Virus record (IMG/VR): IMGVR_UViG_3300023198_000288
Location: 1 to 25,514 of that record
Reading direction: 5' to 3' (one strand)
DNA: 25,514 nucleotides
DNA from: a virus
The notes under the pieces are model-generated. The model saw only the letters and a program-made list of their open reading frames with translations, was not told where the DNA came from and made no database searches. Below, one piece after another: positions 16,665 through 23,100 of the stretch. The stretch's first letter is position 1. Every line of letters starts with the position of its first letter. Both the position numbers and the translations under genes were made by a program.

Positions 16665-17930
16665 ATGCCAAAAGGAATAGGTTACTTACGTAAGACTAGA
16701 AAGATGCCAAAAGGAGGCAAGCTAGAAGGGGAAGAGAAAGCTTCTACTAAAAAGGAGAAGCCTAAGTACGTAGCCCCTGAGTCCAATAGTCCGTTCGCAG
16801 GAGATGATATAGGAAACAATACTACCTTAGATTTTCTTAACTCAGGTAATTTATCGGGAGAAGAACAGAACTATATTTTTAGAAATGTACTTAGAGTTGA
16901 CAATCCGATTAGTGGTAAGAAAGAAACGTATGGGGAACTGTTCGATTTCTTTACCAACCCTAGGAATAAAGGTCAAGTTGGTAACTACTTCTTTAAACAA
17001 GGGAAGTTAGGTAACCAAACAGATATAGCAGATTATGTTTCTAGAACCTTTAATAAATCAAGAAGAAAGTTTAGAGACATCTCTAAGACTGTACCTGATA
17101 AGAACTTAATTCCTACTGAGATAGTAGGTGAGATCATGCGTAATAACCCCGGATTTAAAAATCCTATAGAATCAGCAGACTCGACCACTATCGCCAATAC
17201 TCTAGGGTTCTACCCAGAAGCAGGGGAATTTACTCCAAGGCCACGACCGAGCGAGGTACATAGGACTAACCCACGAGGATTTAAAGATGGTGGAAACATG
17301 AGAACAAAAGGAAACTTTGGTACATTCTTAGGGAATAATGCCGACATACTATCTAGTGTAGGCAATACAATAGGTAATATATTTCAAGCTAGCAATCTAG
17401 AAACAGATGTTACACCACAGACAGCTAGATTTAAGAGATCACAATTTAAGTCTAGTCAACCTGATATAGAAAGAATGAATGAAGAAGGTTTCTCTACATA
17501 TCTACAAAGTCTTAAAGGGGCAGGAGGTACAGATGCAAGTAGAGCATCAGCAGTAGCTAACTTTACTAAAGGAGCTAATGAAGGCATCTTAGGAGATAGA
17601 CAACAAGAGAACCGATTTAATCAAGGCCAGGATAGACTTCAAGCTGGTGTAAACCTAGCTAATACTCAGACTATTAATCGACAGGAGAATATAAACTTAT
17701 CTCGTAGAAACGATAGACGAGGTGCTATACAGAATGCAATTCAAGGAGGTACTCAGGACTTTATGAATGTCTTAAGTAATAGACAAGTACAGAATATGCA
17801 ATCTAAGGAGCTTATTATAGAAGCAATGAAGTCAGGAGATACAGGTGTAGTAGAAGAAATTGCAAGGTCTTTGGGTATGACTTTAGAAGAGTTTATGAAG
17901 ACATTAGGTGATCCAAATCAGACATTTTAA
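16665..17930 (+). CDS. Unknown virion-module protein (421 aa)
   Basis: I do not recognise this protein. The N-terminus repeats a motif (MPKGIGYLRKTRK then MPKGGK; the second ATG at 16704 is in frame and could be an alternative start). It is rich in Asn, Gln, Gly, Arg and Lys. The central region (EVHRTNPRGFKDGGNMRTKG) is basic and probably flexible. From residue about 265 the sequence becomes helical with a Gln/Asn/Arg bias: FKSSQPDIERMNEEGFSTYL, then NEGILGDRQQENRFNQGQDR and TINRQENINLSRRNDRRGAI, suggestive of a long amphipathic helical bundle. The ending EEIARSLGMTLEEFMKTLG looks like a small helix pair. Context (between the glycine-zipper protein and giant proteins) suggests an internal or injected protein. 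Seven nucleotides separate it from the preceding gene. Confidence 0.65.
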   Translation: MPKGIGYLRKTRKMPKGGKLEGEEKASTKKEKPKYVAPESNSPFAGDDIGNNTTLDFLNSGNLSGEEQNYIFRNVLRVDNPISGKKETYGELFDFFTNPRNKGQVGNYFFKQGKLGNQTDIADYVSRTFNKSRRKFRDISKTVPDKNLIPTEIVGEIMRNNPGFKNPIESADSTTIANTLGFYPEAGEFTPRPRPSEVHRTNPRGFKDGGNMRTKGNFGTFLGNNADILSSVGNTIGNIFQASNLETDVTPQTARFKRSQFKSSQPDIERMNEEGFSTYLQSLKGAGGTDASRASAVANFTKGANEGILGDRQQENRFNQGQDRLQAGVNLANTQTINRQENINLSRRNDRRGAIQNAIQGGTQDFMNVLSNRQVQNMQSKELIIEAMKSGDTGVVEEIARSLGMTLEEFMKTLGDPNQTF

Positions 17931-17939
17931 ACATAAAAG
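17922..17939 (+). repeat. Direct repeat copy 1 around a gene start
   Basis: The word ACATTTTAAACATAAAAG covers the stop of the 421-residue gene and ends 8 nt before the 74-codon gene. A near-identical copy, one base shorter, occurs at 18172-18188. It may be a shared translation leader or the scar of a small-gene insertion. Confidence 0.55.
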
Positions 17940-17947
17940 ATATTATC

Positions 17948-18172
17948 ATGAAGTACACAACAAAAGTGAATCAGAATAAGAATCGTTTAGTAGGGAAAGC
18001 AATAGAGAACCAATCAGATAGAAAAGCAGTAGTTGAAGAGTCTAAGGAAGAAGTAAAGGAAGAGATAAAGGAAATAGAAGTAGAAGAAGTGAAGGAGGAT
18101 AAAGGTACTGAGACAGGAAGCTTTCAGAAACTTGTTGATGCAGTAAAAGGTGTGACAGGATCTAAAGAGTAA
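17948..18172 (+). CDS. Small charged protein (74 aa)
   Basis: Very short, with no recognised family. The middle is a Glu/Lys/Val repeat (ESKEEVKEEIKEIEVEEVKE) that should form a single charged helix, preceded by a basic N-terminus (KYTTKVNQNKNRLVGKAIEN) and followed by a short amphipathic tail (FQKLVDAVKGVTGSKE). It sits between two virion-module genes on the same strand with 17 and 19 nt gaps. It has an ATG start, an AT-rich leader and codon use like the window, so I keep it as real. Both its leader and the leader of the next gene carry the same approximately 17-nt sequence. It may be a small structural linker or a chaperone; no role can be assigned. Confidence 0.6.
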   Translation: MKYTTKVNQNKNRLVGKAIENQSDRKAVVEESKEEVKEEIKEIEVEEVKEDKGTETGSFQKLVDAVKGVTGSKE

Positions 18173-18188
18173 CATTTAAACATATAAG
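18172..18188 (+). repeat. Direct repeat copy 2 around a gene start
   Basis: ACATTTAAACATATAAG begins at the last base of the 74-codon gene and ends 3 nt before the ATG of the 645-residue gene. It differs from copy 1 by one missing T and one A-to-T change. Confidence 0.55.
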
Positions 18189-18191
18189 GCG

Positions 18192-20129
18192 ATGCCAGAA
18201 ATGAATTTTCAACCTTTAGATAGGAGGGTAGCAAAGGCACCAGTAGGTGCTTTTTCTTCTTTAATAGGACAAAGGTTAGAAGAATATAGGATGGGTGAGA
18301 ACATCACCGAGACTGCTAAGGAGGCATTAGGAACCTTTGCAGTAGCAGGTGGAGATGAAGAACTTAGAAATAGTATAGCTGATTCTCTTAATACTGATTT
18401 AGATGTACTTCTTGATCAGTATAATGGGAGGTATGAATCTGTAGCATTCCAACGTGATGCCAAAAAGACTATATTAGACTACGCTAAGAAGATGGAATTT
18501 CCAGCCATGAAAGGAACTTTGGAGTCAATCGCTTATGAAGATGAACTTAGAAGAGAGGTAGCCTCTAATCCAAACTTACAACTATATGACTTCAAACCTG
18601 GTGCCCCCAAAGCTACAACGTGGACACCTGAACTAGGACATCAAAGTTATCAGACAGGTCTAGAGGTTGCTCAAGATCATCTAACAGATGCTAAAAATCA
18701 TATAGGTAAGATAGTTGCTAATGCAGGAGATATAGGCAATGGCCCTTCTTTTGAGTTACTACAACAAGAGGGTATGAAAGACCTATGGGCAATGTCCAAA
18801 GGTAGCTGGGAAGGAGTATCTAAAGGAAGAGCTAAGACTAGAGCAGATGAAGTAGTAGAGCAATTTGCACAGTCTTCACAAGGAGGTCATCAATTCTTAC
18901 GTAAGTACTTGTTAGAGAACCCTGAGCTAAAGGGAGAAGCCTATAACGAAGATGGCAGTATGAAAGATTCAGTACGAGCTAAGATAGCTGGTTACTTATA
19001 TACTGTTGCTAAAGGTCAAACATTCAGTAGATCACATACTGATTGGTCTGTACCTGCTGCACTTAATAGGAAGACAGAAACTATTGACCCACTTACAGGT
19101 GCGAGAGTTACACAAGTTGATCTTCATAATAACCCATTGTCTGCAAGAATGCAACCATTAGAAGAAGAGAATTTTGAAGGTAAAGGATTGCAAGGAGAGT
19201 TAAGAGAAGAGAGAAACAGACTTAATATGTTGTTTTATAGAGCAGTACCTCCTGGTACTAAATCACATCTTTCGGAGGAAGAAAAAGAGAGAAGGCTTAA
19301 GCTAAACAACATGAATGAAAGTTTAGTTGATAAAAAAGGTCTTACTTCTTTTATACAATCATTTATCAAACAAGATGGTACGTGGGATAGAGAAAGTTTA
19401 GAAGAAGATCATCTTGGACTTCCACTTGTATATGAGACAGCACTTGCAGATTTAGGAGTTACTAATGAGGAGATTGTAAATCTCGATCCTGCTATGACTA
19501 CCTTCATAGATGATAAGGTGTTGAAGATGTATAATACCAAGATACAAAGTAATGAAGTACAAATAAGTAAAGGATATACTTTAGATAAGCAGGGAGTAGA
19601 AGATTGGGATCGTAATATGATGGGTAAAGGTAAGTCAAACTTTGGTCGTCTTAAGAACTCAGGATTTATTGATGCTAATGGAAAAGGATTAGTTTGGGAA
19701 GATATTATTAAGAGACATAAGATTGATGAAGATGATCCTAAAGCTATGGCAGCTTTTAAAGAGTCAGTTGTTCTTAATCAGAACTTAATACCTATACTAG
19801 ATAATTCAGTATCTCTCATTAATATAGGATCACAACAATATAGAGTACAGAGTTCAGAGGCAGCACAAGCAATGAAAGCTGCTAACTTATCAGCTATTGG
19901 AGAGATAGCTAGAGGAGATAAAACTGAGGGTGAAATTGTAAGTCTATCCTTTATGGGTGGAGTATCAGGTCAGTTTGTAGCTCATGACTCCTGGGATGAT
20001 AACGACTCCTATGATGGAACGGGGATTGCTTTTAGAATACGTGATCCAAAAGACCCTACTAAGTTTGGTCTTATACCAGTAAATCAAGTGATAGAGCAAT
20101 ACTTAAGATTTTCTAACTTCTATAAGTAA
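18192..20129 (+). CDS. Large virion-module protein, possible internal (cargo) protein
   Basis: 645 aa; family not recognised. It is largely helical and soluble with scattered acidic and basic clusters. The N-terminus FQPLDRRVAKAPVGAFSSLI is followed by an amphipathic helical region (VAFQRDAKKTILDYAKKMEF), a moderately Gly/Ser-rich central part (LLQQEGMKDLWAMSKGSWEG), the polar loop ITSHTDW-like area at residues 275-295 (SRSHTDWSVPAALNRKTETI), and later strands (QYRVQSSEAAQAMKAANLSA; VSLSFMGGVSGQFVAHDSWD). The end has FRIRDPKDPTKFGLIPVNQ followed by a short helix. A second Met at residue 4 is an alternative start. The gene overlaps the giant gene by one base (TAATG), which strongly links the two in translation. 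Being coupled to the giant protein, it likely shares its role, such as packaging into the head or ejection at infection. Confidence 0.65.
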   Translation: MPEMNFQPLDRRVAKAPVGAFSSLIGQRLEEYRMGENITETAKEALGTFAVAGGDEELRNSIADSLNTDLDVLLDQYNGRYESVAFQRDAKKTILDYAKKMEFPAMKGTLESIAYEDELRREVASNPNLQLYDFKPGAPKATTWTPELGHQSYQTGLEVAQDHLTDAKNHIGKIVANAGDIGNGPSFELLQQEGMKDLWAMSKGSWEGVSKGRAKTRADEVVEQFAQSSQGGHQFLRKYLLENPELKGEAYNEDGSMKDSVRAKIAGYLYTVAKGQTFSRSHTDWSVPAALNRKTETIDPLTGARVTQVDLHNNPLSARMQPLEEENFEGKGLQGELREERNRLNMLFYRAVPPGTKSHLSEEEKERRLKLNNMNESLVDKKGLTSFIQSFIKQDGTWDRESLEEDHLGLPLVYETALADLGVTNEEIVNLDPAMTTFIDDKVLKMYNTKIQSNEVQISKGYTLDKQGVEDWDRNMMGKGKSNFGRLKNSGFIDANGKGLVWEDIIKRHKIDEDDPKAMAAFKESVVLNQNLIPILDNSVSLINIGSQQYRVQSSEAAQAMKAANLSAIGEIARGDKTEGEIVSLSFMGGVSGQFVAHDSWDDNDSYDGTGIAFRIRDPKDPTKFGLIPVNQVIEQYLRFSNFYK

Positions 20130-23100
20130 TGGGTAAGGAGAGAACTATAAACATAGATGAAGTAGTAGGAACTCTAGGAGCAGGTTCTCGTGGATACGAA
20201 GGTATTAAAGAGGACGAAAGAATCATAACTCCGGAAGAGATCAACGAACTTTTTTCACAGGACGTAAGTACCTATGGGCAGTTCAATACACAAACTCCTT
20301 ACAGTACTCTAGGTAAGTATGATAAAAACATGGTCTATGGTCAAGACCAACGACTATTTAGAGCAACACACCAACCAGCGTCACATCAAGCTACTAATGC
20401 TATAGTAGGAGGTTTAGGAAGTGGGCTATTAACTATGATAGAAGATGCAGGTTATATAGGAGACTTACAGAATAATCTAAGTAGATTACAAGGAATAGAG
20501 AACGTAGAGAGTAATTGGCTATCTGACTGGGCTAAGAAGAACAAAGAAACTATCACTCAGGACTTACTACCTATTTATAGAAGGAATGATGATATGATAG
20601 ACTGGGGAGACTCAGGTTTCTATTGGGAGGCTATGAGAGGCTTACTTGATTCTGCCGTAGGATTCGGTGGGTTAGGTCTTGGAGTAGCTACAGGAGTTAA
20701 GACTATAGGTAAATTAGTTTCTCTTAGTAAGAGAGCTAAAAGATTAGGAGCTTATATGGAAGGTATAGCCCCTTTCCTTGAAGGAGCAGGAGGTAAAGCA
20801 CAACAGTTTACTTCTGCCTACATTACAAACTTCGGAGAAGGTAAGATGATGGCTCTTGAGATGTATGAGAATACATTCAATGAGATCAAAGAGGCTAATC
20901 CTAATATGTCAGAAAGAGAGATCAGGACTATAGCAGGACATAGAGCTGACCAATTCATGTTAGCCAACAAAGCATTTATAATAACTGATGCTTTCGCATT
21001 AGCTGGACTTGCAAGAGGTGTTAATAGCACAAGGAATAAGGCTAGAGAGTTGTCAGCTAGATCATTCATGAAGAGCTTCGGTAAGGTATCTAAGGATAAC
21101 CCACTAATGCAAGCAGGAGCAGAAGCTTTAGAGGAGATAGGACAGAATGCTGCACAGATGGAAGCTGATTACAGAGCTAAACTAGATGCAGGTATTACTC
21201 AGGATAAACTTCCTACTAACTTGGAAGAGAGACTCTTCAAGTTTGCTACTAGTGAGCAGGCACTTCTTGAAGGAGCAATGGGTTTCTTTGGAGGCCCAAT
21301 CCAGTATGGTATAATACAAGGGCCACAAGACTTGGCTAATCGTAAGGATATACGTAGTCACTTCGATGAGCAAGTTAAGCAAGTAGAAGCTAACAAGCAA
21401 TTCTTCAATAAGAAACTTAAGAGTCATATTGATACTCATATAGCAGTAGAAGAAGCTCAACTTAATGGTCAGCAATTCATAGCTAGTGAGCATAGAGAAG
21501 ATTTATTCTCAGATATAGCTTATGATAACTTTGAGAGAGGTACTACTGATCAACTAGAGAGATCATTAGAAGACATAAGAGATAATGAGGAACAAGCAGC
21601 TGAGCTAGGATTAGGAGAGAACTATAAAGAAGATGTTGCTAATCAACTTGCTCAACTCCAAGAAATGGAAGGTGAGTATATCAAAATGAAGAGGAAGTAT
21701 AGTGATCCTATGTATCAACGCTTCCATAAAGACATTTTTAAAACTCAACGTTTATTAAACAAAGCTCAAGAGAGATTATTAGGTGTAGACAATGCTTATA
21801 ACGCTAAGCAGACTGAAATAGTAGATAGGTTAAATCGGGATAGAGCAGAGAAGTTACATTCGGCAACTACTCAGTTACCTATGCTTAAGATGGAACGTAA
21901 TACTATCCAAGATACTTTAAATACTTCTAATAAGATCAAAGAAGGTATTCAGTATCGTAATAGGCAGATAGACTATAGAAGAAAAAAAGGTCTTGATAAG
22001 AAGGAGATTAAGGCACGTACTAATCGCATTACTGGGATCATAAAGAATACTGAGAAGCAACTAGCTTCTATAGAGGAGAAGATTAAAATTAATGAGCAGT
22101 TACTTAAAGACTTAAATCAACCTCAACAATCAGTTGAGTTAGATGATATGATGAGTAAGGAGATAACTGATTTACAGGTTGAAAGAAACTTACTTGGAAG
22201 TTATGCGAAAGAATTACAAGATAGACTTACTACTGTCACAAATGAGCAATCAGTTAAAGAACTGTTGCAAGATATCGAAGAGATTGATAGAGAGGCTATT
22301 GCTAATGCAAAAAACTCGGAAGATAGGGAACAAGATCAACTACAAGAAGAAGAAGAGGCGGCGAATGCTGCTGCAGAGCAAGCTCAATCCCAAACACCTG
22401 ATGAAGTTGAAGGGCAGACTCAATCAACCCCAGCTCAGAAACAGGGAGACGAAGAGCAATTGGAAACACCAACAGAAGGAAATGTTGCAGTAGTAGGTGA
22501 AAAGAAACCTAAAATTATTAAGAAGAAAAAGACTAAGGCTGAGGAAAATGTACCTACAGTATCTACATCTGCTCAAGAGAGTGAAGATAGTGATCAGTCT
22601 ATTTCTCCACAAGAGACAACTACAAGTACTTCTAAGAGACAAGCTGCTACAGACTTTAATGATTTAATGCACCGTTTAATAGTAGAGACATCAGAATTAG
22701 TTACTGATGATAACCAGACTAGTGAGATCGCAGATGAAGATAGGGGGAAGATAAATTTTAGTTTTAATAGTATAGCCTACTTATCACGAAACTATATCCA
22801 TATACTTAAGTTGAAGGATGGTAAACTTACTAGCCAACTAACTGACTCTAGCGATCAACTATCTGGTGATCTAAAAGATCCTAAACTATTATCGGTTAAT
22901 GAATACCAAGAAGGAACTAATCTTACTTTATTTATAGATGAAGATTTTGTAGACCCTAAGACAAAAGAAACTTATAACGACTTACTTGAGAAAGGAAAAG
23001 AACTAGAGGCCGCACGTTCAGTGGAGCCAGGAACAGAAGTATTAGGAGATCGTACGTATGACTTCATCCCTATAGGAATTAAGAATAAAGGGGGTAAACT

